This document shows positions 1 through 10,683 of a DNA stretch of 64,000 nucleotides, in pieces (position 1 is the stretch's first letter; every line of letters starts with the position of its first letter). The position numbers and the translations under genes are program-made. A model generated the notes under the pieces. The model had not been told where the DNA came from. It was given only the letters and a program-made list of their open reading frames with translations, and made no database searches. Source of the DNA: Pogostemon cablin (lineage: Eukaryota > Streptophyta > Magnoliopsida > Lamiales > Lamiaceae); contig CM042986.1 in NCBI GenBank assembly GCA_023678885.1, forward strand, positions 3,038,001 through 3,102,000, read 5' to 3'.

Positions 1-3000
1 AGCCTCGAGTAGCCGGTAGAACTCTTGACTTTTGCATGTCTATACTGTTTTTTGGGGGGGATAAATGCTTATCATGCAATTCTCTTGTACAATTATGATT
101 CCTAACAGCGAGTCAGATGATCGTGGTAGACGAGGAAGATCATATAGCCCTGGTTTCACTTTTTACTTCAGTCCAACTGACTTATTCTGGTAATTTCTCC
201 AACTCATTATTGTCCAAAGTATGTAGTAAACAGAAATTTTAAGTTTAACATTATTTTTAACAAGCAGGGTTTGAGTGTTCTTTTACCTAGGCACATGCTT
301 GGTTATGAGACATTTGTAATAAGATTTGCTATCTTATGAAGTAAAATTTATTTGAGAATTTGATTAAAAATGATTTCCTTTTAAAATCTACACATTAAAA
401 GTGAAAGAATTGCTTGAGGATTTGTAACCATCCACGGTGATGGGTATTAGATTGATATATGGTCAAAGTGTTCTGTTCTTTAGCTTATTCAGAGATTATA
501 TTTCCAAAACTCCAATAATTGGTTCAATGTGGCTCATTCTGTTTTCCTATTTCCATATCCTAAAAAAAACCATTTTTGTAAATCAATCTGTGTCTGTCTC
601 ATTTGACGTACTAAATTCATTTAGTAGGATGTGTTGTAGAAAAATTGACTATCGGTTCTCTAGGGGAAAATGGGAATTATATAAACATAGACAACACATT
701 GATGCATGGCCTTCTATACTTTGGCGAACTTGCTTTTGATCCGTAACTTGCCTAACTTGCTTCTTAAAAACCAAAATATTTGTTTTGATGTATTGAATTT
801 GGAGGGAAATTTTCCAATTAACCTATCGTTATTCCTATATCCAGGTATTGGGATCCCTATTATTACAGGAGGCGAAGAATACGAGAAAGTGATGGTGGCA
901 TGAACTTCATTGAATCTGTGAGGGTTCTGTTACTGCATATTGTACAGTTACGGTGGCTTCCTACTTTGATAGATAAAAGTCTTGGTGTTTCATGCTTTTC
1001 AGGTTTTCTCTTTTGTCTTTGGTGATGGTGACCCCAACCAAGGGATTGAAGAAGAGAGGTGGAAGTTGGTAATAATTGAGCACTGATTTCAGTGGTCCGT
1101 TTCTGTAAATATTTTATAGCATCATTAGATTCTATAATTTTTCTACATAATGAGCCAATAATCCCTAGACATCATCCCATATGAATTTTTTTGTCCATGT
1201 ATTTTTCTTGTGTATCATGTTGCTTAGGCCTTGGGAAACTGATTTTTTTGACCTAAACTCACTTTCCTGAATATATTTGATGAACCCTGTTCCACACTTA
1301 CTGCACAATGCACTTATAAAGGTTAAAATGCATACTGGACCTAACCTCATAGATAGTTCTTGTGCAGCCTCATTTACTTCACTATTTACACTTTAAAACC
1401 CCCAAAGTTCAATGTAAAGAAACTTAGTTACAATATCATTTTTCTGAGCATTTTGTTTGGTTGACGACTGTGATCTATGGAGACTTTTTTTTTTCATTTT
1501 TTTTTTTAATAAAACTTTTGGGGCTGGAGTTGGGTAGGAAATGTTGGGGTAGGTGATCTAGTGGTGGACAGCAATTTAATTGAGTTTCACTTATTGAACT
1601 CTCAGCAGTGATATGTTAATGTGGTCGTCCGATATACTAAATTTAACAAACCCATCTACCTGTAAATTTGTGAAACATTATTAAGTTACTTGAAGCCATC
1701 TTGAGAGACTTTTGAGATTTTGATGAATATGTCACGAGTTATCCCACATCTATACATTTGAATTTTGAGGAACGTTATCAGGTCAGAAACCAAGGGAATT
1801 ACTCTACCTATCACCAACTGGTTTTAGTATGAAACCACACTTGGGTTGATAAGTGTTCTTGTTGTGATTTGGTACACTTTGGCGTGTGCCACACCTAGTC
1901 CCCACGAATTTCTACAATTTGATAGGAAATAATTGACTTTGGGACATGAAATTTGATTGGTGGTATTTAATTCAGAAACAATGGTTTTTTCTTTGTACAG
2001 CTGCTTAACATGTGCTCTGGGTTATCCTTTTTTAACAAAGATAAAGTTGGCTTGATTGTTTATAATCCTTCTGCAGTTCCACCTCTTAAGATTTTTGTTG
2101 TTGTGACAATTACTTCCTTAAATATTCTTGCAGATTGGAGAATACATAGCTTCAAATGGTGGTGTTGTCACAGCTGAAGAACTTGCTCCATATCTTGATC
2201 TGGAGACTTCTGAAATATCGGTATTATTGAACTTCACCCATACACTGATATAAAGCTAGTAATATTGCTTAGCTTCGTGATCAGGAAATCAATTCAGACT
2301 TTCTACCTTTCGAGTTTTGAGTTGGTTAGTCTTGAGAGACACATCTCAGTCAATCAAAGCCAATGTATAGAATATTATAGTTATTTGAATCTGTTAATAT
2401 ATTTGATATGTGAATTTCTTTTGTTGAACCACCTTTAAGTCAGTGTCAATTCACATGCATACTCGTTTCATTGTTTCTGAAGTTTGGTCCTGCTTTTTTT
2501 GTGCATATGGGCATGTCTATGTTTCTCTTAATCTATTCCAACTCTTCATCATTCTTGCTATTCAATTTACTATTATAATTTCTCCAGGATGACGACACCT
2601 ACATATTACCAGTGCTTCTACAGTTTGATGGCCAACCAGAAGTAGATGAAAAGGTCAGCCATAATTTTGTTTTTCTGTTGTTTAGAAATGCATGTAGCTT
2701 TAACTGTCATAAAAATATGTAGTTTGAAAGGGTGAATAGCTTGCTGTCTCTTCATGATTTATTCTGCTGATGTTGAGCAACTTTAAGTTTCTTATTTGGG
2801 GCACTTTGTAGTGAAGATGCAATGGATGGTCAGTGTAAGAAGGTTGTTTATAAAATGATCTGCATAATATTGGTTTCCTCCATTGATGCGTGAGTTTAAT
2901 TTGTTTATCAAATCAAGTTCAGCATAAGTTTGTCATATTTACAAGAAGCTTCGTTTTATCATAAAAAATAAGTTGCTCTGTTTATTGATCCATGTTTTGC

Positions 3001-3947
3001 AGGGAAATATTTTATACCGTTTTCCATCACTGCAACGCACTGCTACTCCACAGAAGAGTAAGCGAAAGGAATACGTTGGAAAAAGATGGGCTGATTGGGT
3101 TGGAGACGTACAAAAGTTTTTTGAGGAAAAGCAATGGCAATTTAGGTACTCATCTTGTTCTTATTTTCAGTCTTTTGCTTACATTGTGCTCCCCCCCCCC
3201 CCCCCCCCCCACACACACACACCCTTACATTTTTTTTTCTTTTTGCAGCAAAACTAGTGCTTCAGAGAGGGCAATGGTGATTGGTCTCGGTGGGCTTAAT
3301 TTATTTGGGGTTATTATTCTTGGTACCATGTTGAAGTATGATTCACGTCGCTCTCGTTTTCTGTTAAGATCATTAAGTTCCTCTAGCTATGTCTGACTTC
3401 TTTGTTTGAATCAAAACTTGAAGGAATATGTCGGTTAGCCCAAGCGGCCTCATATCATTTGTGTCCGATATATTTCCTCTGCTTCAGGTTTGCTACTGCA
3501 AGCTCTATTGCTCTGAATTAGTTTAATGCAGTTGTTATCTTCAACAATTCACACTATCCTTGCAGATATACGCTGGCTCGTTTTTCGCAATTCCACTAAT
3601 TCGGTGGCTTCTCATTCAAAACAAAAATGCTAAAATTACTAAAAGGAATCAAGCCAGGGCAAAGCGTGCCAGGGCACTTGAATCACCTGATTTTTCTCTG
3701 AAGCAAAAGGTAATACACCATAATCACCCAATCTCTCAGTTCACTTTTACTATATACGTATGTTTTGATAACTCAGTTCGGTTTTGGTCGTACGTTTTTT
3801 CAGCTTTTAAGTGCTCGGGACATGGCTGAGAGGACATTCATCGGAGAGGACAGGATTGTGTACAGTACGGACAGGGATTTGGTCGAACAAGATTATGAGA
3901 GGCGCGAATGGGATCGAAGATTCAGAGAGATCGAGAAGTCTGAGTAA
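1..3947 (+). CDS. At5g03900-like chloroplast protein, 3' part (5' end outside window)
   Basis: Exons read on + and joined in frame: 109-189, 845-917, 1003-1068, 2134-2220, 2588-2653, 3003-3145, 3249-3335, 3424-3487, 3566-3709 and 3804-3947 (TAA). This gives about 317 residues of the C-terminal part. A further exon tail may sit at 1-15 before a GTAGAA donor; its phase fits. Recognisable blocks are FTFYFSPTDLFW, VFGDGDPNQGIEEERWKL, an EYVGKRWADWV block, and two hydrophobic segments (around AMVIGLGGLNLFGVIIL and ISFVSDIFPLLQIYAG) that are likely membrane segments. The end is an acidic/basic tail with YSTDRDLVEQDYE. I recognise this as the family of Arabidopsis At5g03900, annotated as a chloroplast 'iron-sulfur cluster biosynthesis family' protein of unproven role. 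The N-terminal transit peptide is not in the window. The intron before exon 3249 holds a 20-nt C tract. Confidence 0.88.
3191..3222 (+). repeat. (C)20 tract followed by (AC)n, intronic
   Basis: Twenty consecutive C at 3191-3210 followed by an AC run, inside the intron 3146-3248 of the At5g03900-like gene, about 38 nt before the splice acceptor. The C lies on the sense strand. Confidence 0.95.
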
Positions 3948-4740
3948 GTGTTTTTCTATACTTTGTACATGACTGGTTAATCGGTAGATGATGCAAATTA
4001 TGAGCAAGTTCAGTTTGGAGTTTGGCATTTAAATCAGACATAGGAGATCTTCATTTGTTCATCTTGTGTAATAATCACTTCATTGTTCCTCTTATTATTC
4101 CAAGCTTCAGAGGAAGTAATGTCATACCTAGCTTCATTTTACAAGCAATCTCAAAGATTAATATGCTTTTTGAAGAACTATATAGGTTCTGTTTAAGATA
4201 AATTCTTTTATCAAATTAAGGAGGTAATCACTCTTTTAAGTTATAAAACCTCTAATTACCCATGATGTTGGGACAAAAATGTCTTTTAAAAAAGACATTT
4301 GGGATTAAAATCAGTTTAGCATTTTCTTTTTCTTTTATGGAAGACCCGACTCTCTTATTACTGTTTTCATTATTCAAAAATAGTACTCCAATAAAAGTTT
4401 TAAAACAATTTTTGACTTCTCAATATATTATTTTTACAAAATGCTACTCTCATTAACAAATATAAGTTACTTTATTATTTATTTATTATATAAATAAATA
4501 AAATTAATAGAAAAAATTCTCACTATAAATTCCCGGAAATGATGAGTATTTTAAAAATAATTGGAAATAATTCGTACTGATATCTGGAGTGGGTTGTGGA
4601 GAAATAGGTCACTCACGCCTAGTAAATTAAATTACGATAGAAATTTTGAAATTACGTACGTGACTAAATTAAATTACAAAAGAAAAATAGAAAATATGTG
4701 GTTTTTTTTTTTTTTTTAATGAAAATGCCTCTCAATTTAA
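3948..4740. other. 3' flank and AT-rich spacer
   Basis: This is 3' UTR of the upstream gene followed by AT-rich DNA without a credible reading frame. Short T and A runs are present. I see no bounded transposon here. Confidence 0.6.
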
Positions 4741-4750
4741 ACACAAATGT

Positions 4751-4870
4751 CCACGTGTTGCATGTAATCGATGTGGAAGCTCGAAATTGCAATCCAGCTT
4801 AAGCTTCCACGTACTCTGAAATCACCCGACACGTAAACCCCATGCACACACCCCACATCCACTATAAATA
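4751..4870 (+). promoter_or_regulatory. Seed-type promoter of 2S albumin copy 1
   Basis: In order: a G-box CCACGTGT (4751-4758), block ATCGATGTGGAAGCTC (4767-4782), a composite ACGT plus RY motif ACACGTAAACCCCATGCA (4829-4846), and a TATA box TATAAATA (about 4863-4870). ACGT/G-box elements and RY (CATGCA) elements are the known binding sites of bZIP and B3 (ABI3/FUS3/LEC2) seed regulators. The same order and spacing occurs upstream of copy 2. Confidence 0.8.
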
Positions 4871-4946
4871 CATACATACCCCTCCTTCTCTCTCTCATCA
4901 ACCAACCTTTCTCAGTTTCTCTCTCTCATCACCAAGTAATTATACT

Positions 4947-5390
4947 ATGGCAGTCAAGGTGACACTCGCAGCAGCTCTCCTGGTGGCTCTTCTGGCTCTA
5001 ACAACAGCCACCACCTTCACCACCACGGTCACCACCACCACCCTGGACGATGATGCCAGCAGGCCGGACCGCCAGTGCCGGCAACAGTTGCAGGGGCGGC
5101 AGTTCCGGGCTTGCCAACAGTACATCCGCCAGGGGAGGCAGGCGGATGATGATGTCCTGGAGATGACGACGGGCCACGGAGGGTCCGCCCAGGAGTGCTG
5201 CCGGAGCTTGAAGGAGATCGAGCGCCAGCAACCGCAGTGCGGCTGCGAAGCCATCAGACAGGCGGTGAGGCAGGTGCAGCAGGGGGGACAGGCTGGAGAG
5301 AGCCAGCAGATAATCCAGAAGGCTAGTGAGCTGCCACGTGTCTGCAACTTGAGGTCACAGCAGTGTCAGTTCCACGTCATCCTTGTGTAG
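4947..5390 (+). CDS. 2S albumin seed storage protein (copy 1)
   Basis: Single-exon gene, 147 aa. A longer frame opens at 4842, but that part overlaps the RY motif, TATA box and leader, so the ATG at 4947 (MAVKVTLAAALLVAL) is taken as the start. Residues 1-21 form a signal peptide, then comes a Thr-rich propeptide (TTFTTTVTTTT) typical of the sesame albumins. The eight conserved cysteines sit at 44, 56, 84, 85, 98, 100, 133 and 140 in the order C..C..CC..CxC..C..C, the prolamin-superfamily fold with four disulfides. The protein is Gln- and Arg-rich, as expected of a nitrogen store processed into small and large chains in protein storage vacuoles of seeds. Homologues are known food allergens. 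The coding region is far more GC-rich than its surroundings. A tandem relative lies 4 kb downstream. Confidence 0.96.
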   Translation: MAVKVTLAAALLVALLALTTATTFTTTVTTTTLDDDASRPDRQCRQQLQGRQFRACQQYIRQGRQADDDVLEMTTGHGGSAQECCRSLKEIERQQPQCGCEAIRQAVRQVQQGGQAGESQQIIQKASELPRVCNLRSQQCQFHVILV

Positions 5391-6052
5391 GCGTGCCACG
5401 TGTGGGTTCGGCCGTTGGCTCAAGAAGCTGCTTTTATTTTGTATATGTGGAGGTTTTCTCCAAATAATGCGCTTTTTGTTCAAAATGAAATAAACGTGTT
5501 TCTCTCAGTTTTATTTTTTTCCCTCTTAAATCGCGACTTGCAAACTATATGCGCGGCCACACACGTGCCAAAAACGTTACAAATTAAGTTTCGCAAAACA
5601 TAGTGCGGGTTAATTTAAGGGCAACTATGCGTTAATGCGTAGAAAACGTAATTATACTCTTGTAAGTTAGTGATTAAACCATCTTGCACAAGGGATTTAT
5701 TTCTTCAATTATATTGTAAATTGGTGATTAAACCCTCTTGCACAAGGGATTTATTTCTTCACCCTGTAGAGTTACAGTTACATAAGATGTAACACCAGTA
5801 AATATTGTATTTTTTTAGTAGAGTTACATGAGATGTAATGCTACCGTTCTTTTAAAGAATACACAAGTGCTGGGCGGATTTAGTGAACATATAGAGGTTA
5901 GGTAAATAGAGTGTACAAAAATTTAAGGAATATATTTAGGCTGGCGGAGAGGTATATCAAAGGTTATAGAAATTTAGGCGGGCGGAGAGGTATATCAAAG
6001 GTTATAGAAATTTAGGCTGGCGGAGAGGTATATCTAAGGTTATAGAAATTTA
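5391..6052. other. 3' flank of 2S albumin 1 with minisatellites
   Basis: AATAAA-like signal around 5487-5493. Then two tandem copies of a 54-bp unit (5661-5714 and 5715-5763) and a 38-bp minisatellite, listed separately. Confidence 0.7.
5935..6048. repeat. 38-bp minisatellite, three copies
   Basis: Three head-to-tail copies (5935-5972, 5973-6010, 6011-6048) containing GGCGGAGAGGTATATC, differing at only a few bases. The start of a fourth copy (TTTAGGC) runs into the left end of the Tourist-like element at 6053. Confidence 0.9.
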
Positions 6053-6727
6053 GGCGGTGTTTGGATGGATAGATTCGAGGAAGGATTCTCCCTCAAATTC
6101 ATGCATCGTGTTTTGGATGCTACTTGAAATCAATGAATTTATAAATTCAAGATTTCGAATAGGAAGAATTTCATAGGAAGACCTAATTTTTAGTTTATGT
6201 CTCAAATTAAGATCTGATTTTATAAGTGTTTCAAATTAAGGTCTAAATTTAGATATTTTTCTCAAATTATGGCTGATTTTTGTGTTTTTCAATTTGTTCT
6301 CATTTTAAGACTTACAATGTAATTTATTTTCTTATTTTAAATCATACAACATAGTTTAAAAATATAATTATACACCTTCAAATTAAATTATAAAATTAAA
6401 ATATGTTATTTTTATTAATATTTTATATTTTTCTATAATTTATATTGAATTCATAAAAAAAAATTAAGACAAGTCTTAATTTGAGAAAAAAATTAAAATT
6501 AAACCTTCAAATGAGACAATCCTAAAATGAAATCAAAAAGTGAGACATAAAGTAAAATTTTGATCTTTATATGAAAATTTTCCTTTTAAATAAATGAATT
6601 CTAATTATGGATTTGATTTTGAATTTTTTAGTTGTTTTTGAATGAATTTCAAATCCTTACTCAAACTGTGTTATTTGAAATTTTTCCGTTGTTGTGTAAT
6701 TGATTATATTAATATATAAAAATAGTA

Positions 6728-6759
<32 letters not shown>

Positions 6760-7579
6760 GATATAGATATGTTATATTTTAAACTCTATCACCTAGCCTA
6801 CCCTACCCCAAACCCCCCACCCCAGCTCCCCGACACCTAAAAAATTTTTTTTTTATAAAATTTTAGATTTTTAATATTTGAATAATAAAAACATTACCAT
6901 TCATCCCTACCCCCTACCCACCAACACCACCCCAGGCCCAATTTTTTTTTAAATAAAATTTTAGATTTGAATATTTAAATAATAATAATATTACTACCCA
7001 ACCTACCCCTACCTCACCCCTAAAAATTTAAAATTTTATTATTCAAATATTTTTTTGGTGGGGGTGGTGGGTAGGGGTAGAGTTTCCTCCCAAAAAAATT
7101 ATTTTTAATAAAATTTTAGATTTTAATATTTAATATAATAAAATTTTACTCCCTCCTCCACTTATAAGGTACTCGTTTTACTATTCCTAGCGTCCGCTTC
7201 AAACGTATTAATTTTCTCTATTTAGTAAAGAAAGTACATAATATGACCCACCACTTCCTTCTAATACAACTACCTATTTTATATATAATAATAATACTTC
7301 TTAATCCACGTGCAAAAAACAAATAAAGACCTTAGAATTGTTCACGTGCAAATAGCAAACGGTTACCTTTCAAGTGGCCGGAGGGAGTATTATTTTTATT
7401 TATCATATATAAAATTCTATTTTAAAAATAATTATTCAATCATGGATTTGAAATCTTTCAAAAGTCTATAATTCATCCAAACAGTGGAATTCAAATGAAT
7501 TGATTTAAAATCAAAGGAATTTAAAATTTATTCATTTTCAAATTCATTGAATTTGAAATGACTCAATCCAAACACAACC
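6053..7579. mobile_element. Tourist-like (PIF/Harbinger-type) non-autonomous element, with nested Stowaway
   Basis: The left end GGCGGTGTTTGGAT and the inverted right end (reverse complement GGTTGTGTTTGGAT) are flanked by TTA on both sides (6050-6052 and 7580-7582). That is the 3-bp duplication expected of PIF/Harbinger. The interior is AT-rich with no reading frame, contains inverted C-rich/G-rich blocks near 6790-7080, an AT microsatellite (about 6739-6759), and a Stowaway MITE at 7149-7387. No transposase is present. Confidence 0.65.
7149..7387. mobile_element. Stowaway MITE (239 bp), nested
   Basis: Terminal CTCCCTCC and GGAGGGAG inverted ends with TA on both sides. The interior matches, in opposite orientation, the 227-bp family at 16126, 47702 and 48131 (for example a CACGTGCAAAAA segment). 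It sits within the Tourist-like element, so it inserted later. Confidence 0.8.
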
Positions 7580-9129
7580 TTAAGAAATATGTACCTGAGA
7601 CGACGTTTCTTCTATGCCATCATATAATTTGGATGAAGAATTTTAATGGTTTAAGTTTTATTTTTATATTTTCTTTAAAGCTATAGTTTTTCTTCTTCTC
7701 CGTTCATCCAAACACAACATGACTTTACAATGAAGTGTTCTTTGTACAGTACACTATATCAGTGTTTTATTTTTAAAGATATTCATTTTAATTAATAAGA
7801 ATATTATTTAATTTTATTAAAAGTGTTGGTTAAAATATAAAATGTATTATGAAGTATTTGATTGGGAAAATTAATTTTTTTTCTTAAAAAATCAAATATA
7901 TAAATTTTAATATTAAAAGGTATTCACCTTTCTGTATGTCTAAATGCAAGCAATACTGTGCCTTTTGTATGAGAGTTATTACTTTTTACATTTTCTTAAT
8001 TAGTTGCTACCACTTTTTAAATAATGATATTATCTTAACTTTTTTTATTAAAAATATTACTCTAAGAAGACTTGCACTAACTCGTTTTAAAAAATTTGCA
8101 ACACCCCCAAAAATAGAAACAATCCAAGATATAGTTTTTTCAATTTAAAAATAGATAAATTATCACTTTAGGGTTTGAATTATTTTTACTATCAACTAGA
8201 GATTTGAAATATGTAAAATTATTAATTCAGGGCCGGAAAAGTCAGCTAAATCATAACACTTTGTTCAATTAAATTGTCCAAAAGACCCATACTTTTCCTT
8301 AGATCATTATACCAAAAGTTATTTAAACTACGCACAAGTCAAAATGTATAGGTCATTCTGTCAATTAGGTGGATTAGCTCATTTGGCTACTGGGCTCCTC
8401 AATGTCAACTGGATGGATTAACCCACCTAACTTAGGTCATTCTGTCAATTAGGTGGATTAGCCCATTTGGCTAGTGGGCTTCTCAATATCAACTGGATGG
8501 ATTAACCCACCTAGCTACTAGTGAGGAGTCTAGGTTCGATTCATATTGAGAACGACATGTAGCCTTGGAGAAAAAAACAAATGATTGAACTGACCATATA
8601 AAATAATTCAATGGACAATTATCACTTTTAATCAATTATTATTATTTTTAATTTAAAATAGGGACAAACTATTTGCACCCGAATATTTCTAAACATACTC
8701 CAACATTACTAAATCTACCCCAAAAAATAATGAAACAGTGGAAAATCCCGATTCCCTTACTATCCAGAAATCTCAAAGATGACGAGTCTTCGCCGGCCGG
8801 GCCCCTCCTCTGCTAAAGTCATATGCCCACATCCCCTTACTTCTGGCCTAATGTACGAGTGAAATTTTTTTACAATTATCTTCTTTATTGATTAATTTTC
8901 TATTAAAACCTAAATTTCCTATGACAATTTGGAACGCCATTCCACTTCCCACAAAAACTTTCCTTCGTATTTTCATTATTTTTGTGTGAGAAGCCTTTTC
9001 TCTTCCGGACATTCACGTACATAAAGAAATATAGCGAACCAGCAAATTTCAACATAGTTACTGCATAATCGAGTCGGGAAATCCGATAAAACGTTACCTT
9101 AAGCATTATGTCGTGTCAAGTTCATACTA
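7580..9129. other. AT-rich spacer between the 2S albumin genes, with an 84-bp tandem repeat
   Basis: No credible gene. An 84-bp unit is tandemly duplicated at 8350-8433 and 8434-8512. It is followed at 8532-8541 by GGTTCGATTC, which resembles a tRNA B box, so a decayed SINE is possible but unproven. Confidence 0.55.
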
Positions 9130-9266
9130 CCACGTGTTTATTTGGCAACATATGCATGCACATCGATGTGGAGGCTCCTAATCAACACCCCATCAAAAAC
9201 CATCCACCTATCCCCCATCAAACCAACACGTAAAAGCCATGCAAACCCCCCAACCCTCCATAAATA
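9130..9266 (+). promoter_or_regulatory. Seed-type promoter of 2S albumin copy 2
   Basis: CCACGTGTT at 9130-9138, then a CATGCATGCA RY cluster near 9153-9160, block ATCGATGTGGAGGCTC (9162-9177), ACACGTAAAAGCCATGCA (9226-9243) and a TATA-like CATAAATA (about 9259-9266). The two named blocks differ from those of copy 1 by one and two bases. Confidence 0.8.
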
Positions 9267-9336
9267 CCCCCCAACCCCTTCCACCATCATCACACCCCAA
9301 CAACAACAATCTCTTCCTCACATCCATCTCACTACC

Positions 9337-9771
9337 ATGGCAACCAAGGCAGCACTCGCAGCAGCACTCCTAGTGGCTCTGGTCGCCCTCTCCAGCGCCA
9401 CCACCTACACCACCACCGTCACCACCACCTCCATCAACGACGAGGCCAACCCTGCGGGCAGGCAATGCAGCCAGCAGGTGCAGGGGCGCCGATTCCAGGC
9501 GTGCCAACGGTTCATGTTGCAGAGGGGCAGCCCGTACAACGATGACGAGGAGGATAATCAGGGACAATCTTTGCAAGAATGCTGCCAGAGCTTGAGGCAG
9601 ATGGACCGCCAGGGCTGCGGCTGCGAAGCCATCAGGCACGCCCTCCGCCAGGTGCAGGGTGGACAGCAGGAGATGGGCCAGAGCCAGCAGGTCTACCAGA
9701 AGGCACAGCAGCTTCCTCGTATCTGCCGATTGAGGTCTCAGCAATGCCAGATCCATGTCGTGTTTCTGTAG
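9337..9771 (+). CDS. 2S albumin seed storage protein (copy 2)
   Basis: Single-exon gene, 144 aa. The start at 9337 (MATKAALAAALLVALVAL) follows the TATA-like box and leader; an in-frame ATG at 9142 lies upstream in the promoter. It has a signal peptide (about 1-21), the Thr-rich stretch TTYTTTVTTTS, and eight cysteines at 44, 56, 82, 83, 94, 96, 130 and 137 in the 2S albumin pattern. It is Gln-rich with an acidic loop (YNDDEEDNQG) between the small and large chain regions, a likely processing site. It is closer in feel to sesame Ses i 1-type albumin than copy 1. Role: sulfur- and nitrogen-storing seed protein of the storage vacuole. Expression is probably embryo-specific, given the shared ABRE/RY promoter. 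Confidence 0.96.
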   Translation: MATKAALAAALLVALVALSSATTYTTTVTTTSINDEANPAGRQCSQQVQGRRFQACQRFMLQRGSPYNDDEEDNQGQSLQECCQSLRQMDRQGCGCEAIRHALRQVQGGQQEMGQSQQVYQKAQQLPRICRLRSQQCQIHVVFL

Positions 9772-10209
9772 ATTGAAACACGACGTTGTAGCACCATGAA
9801 TAAGAGGAAATCAAACCGTTTAACCTTTTCTCTTTCTTTTCTTTTTGTAATATGAGTCTGCTGGCTACTTGCCCTGTCTGTATTTCCTCTCATAATAAAA
9901 AGAGAATAAAATATGCTCTTTATGTAGCAGCTATAAGTCTTCAAGAATTGCAACATTCTTGGATGGCAAGACTTAATCAAGGTAATGATCTAAAATTTTA
10001 CCCAAATGAACATTATTTAGTAAAAAATCAAACATTTCACACAGTCATCACATTTCATATTCTACAACTCCTGAAATAATGATACCAACAGAAGGGAAAT
10101 GCAAGGAGAAGTAAAAAATATGAGACATTTTATCATTTATTAGTAGGGTATTCAGATGGAAGGTAAACGGTGGTTACCACATAATCAAAGATGACTAAAA
10201 GAGCCTCCA
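9772..10209. other. Convergent 3' flanks
   Basis: 3' UTR of 2S albumin 2 with AATAAA-like signals near 9893-9911, then the 3' flank of the minus-strand acetyltransferase gene. Nothing else is seen. Confidence 0.7.
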
Positions 10210-10683
10210 TTAAAGAAAGTATTTGACCATTTGAATCTCCTTTTGCTTGAAACCACATCTCTCATAAAACGGTTTGTTCTCACTACTGCAATCAAGAATC
10301 ACCTTGTAGCAGCCCATTGACCGAGCATGATCAGACAAGTATTGTATGATTCTTGTTCCCAAATTCTTGCCTCGAACACTAGAATCCACTACAACATCTT
10401 CAATATGACCAACCTTGCCACAACTCCTTATGAATTTCTTCTCTATAAACACACTCCCTGTGCCAACGATTAATCCAGAACTCTTGTGTTCTATAACGCA
10501 GATAAGATGGTCATTGCCGTACTTCGCAACCTCCCTAAATCGTTCTTCAAATGCTTCATCAGAAATGTTGTCACATACGGTCAGTTGTTGTAGTAGGGTA
10601 ATGAATCCCTTTTTCTTGTCTGTGATCTCTAGTTTCCTAACATGATATGTCTCTTCTTCTGTTGAAGAGTTTTCTGTTTGCAT
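10210..10683 (-). CDS. GNA1: Glucosamine 6-phosphate N-acetyltransferase
   Basis: Intronless 157-aa GNAT-fold protein. Visible family features are an N-terminal strand (YHVRKLEITD), a central HIEDVVVD strand, the acetyl-CoA pyrophosphate loop RGKNLG followed by a helix, and the C-terminal YKVILDCS / PFYERCGF / MVKYF blocks typical of eukaryotic GNA1. Plant family members are about 150 aa. It transfers acetyl from acetyl-CoA to glucosamine 6-phosphate, a step of UDP-GlcNAc synthesis (N-glycans, GPI anchors). The 5' UTR appears to carry an intron on the minus strand: donor GTATGT at about 11185, acceptor TTTTTAG shortly before the ATG at 10683. No defects seen. Confidence 0.93.
   Translation of the reverse strand: MQTENSSTEEETYHVRKLEITDKKKGFITLLQQLTVCDNISDEAFEERFREVAKYGNDHLICVIEHKSSGLIVGTGSVFIEKKFIRSCGKVGHIEDVVVDSSVRGKNLGTRIIQYLSDHARSMGCYKVILDCSSENKPFYERCGFKQKEIQMVKYFL

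Noticed and set aside
4842..4946. Upstream in-frame extension of 2S albumin copy 1 (MHTPHIHYKY...)
   Set aside because: It overlaps the RY motif, TATA box and CT-rich leader; the signal peptide begins at 4947, as in relatives.
4940..5347. Long minus-strand frame opposite 2S albumin copy 1
   Set aside because: Shadow frame of a GC-rich coding region; no domain and no promoter. The same applies to minus frames at 9370-9756 and 9632-9814.
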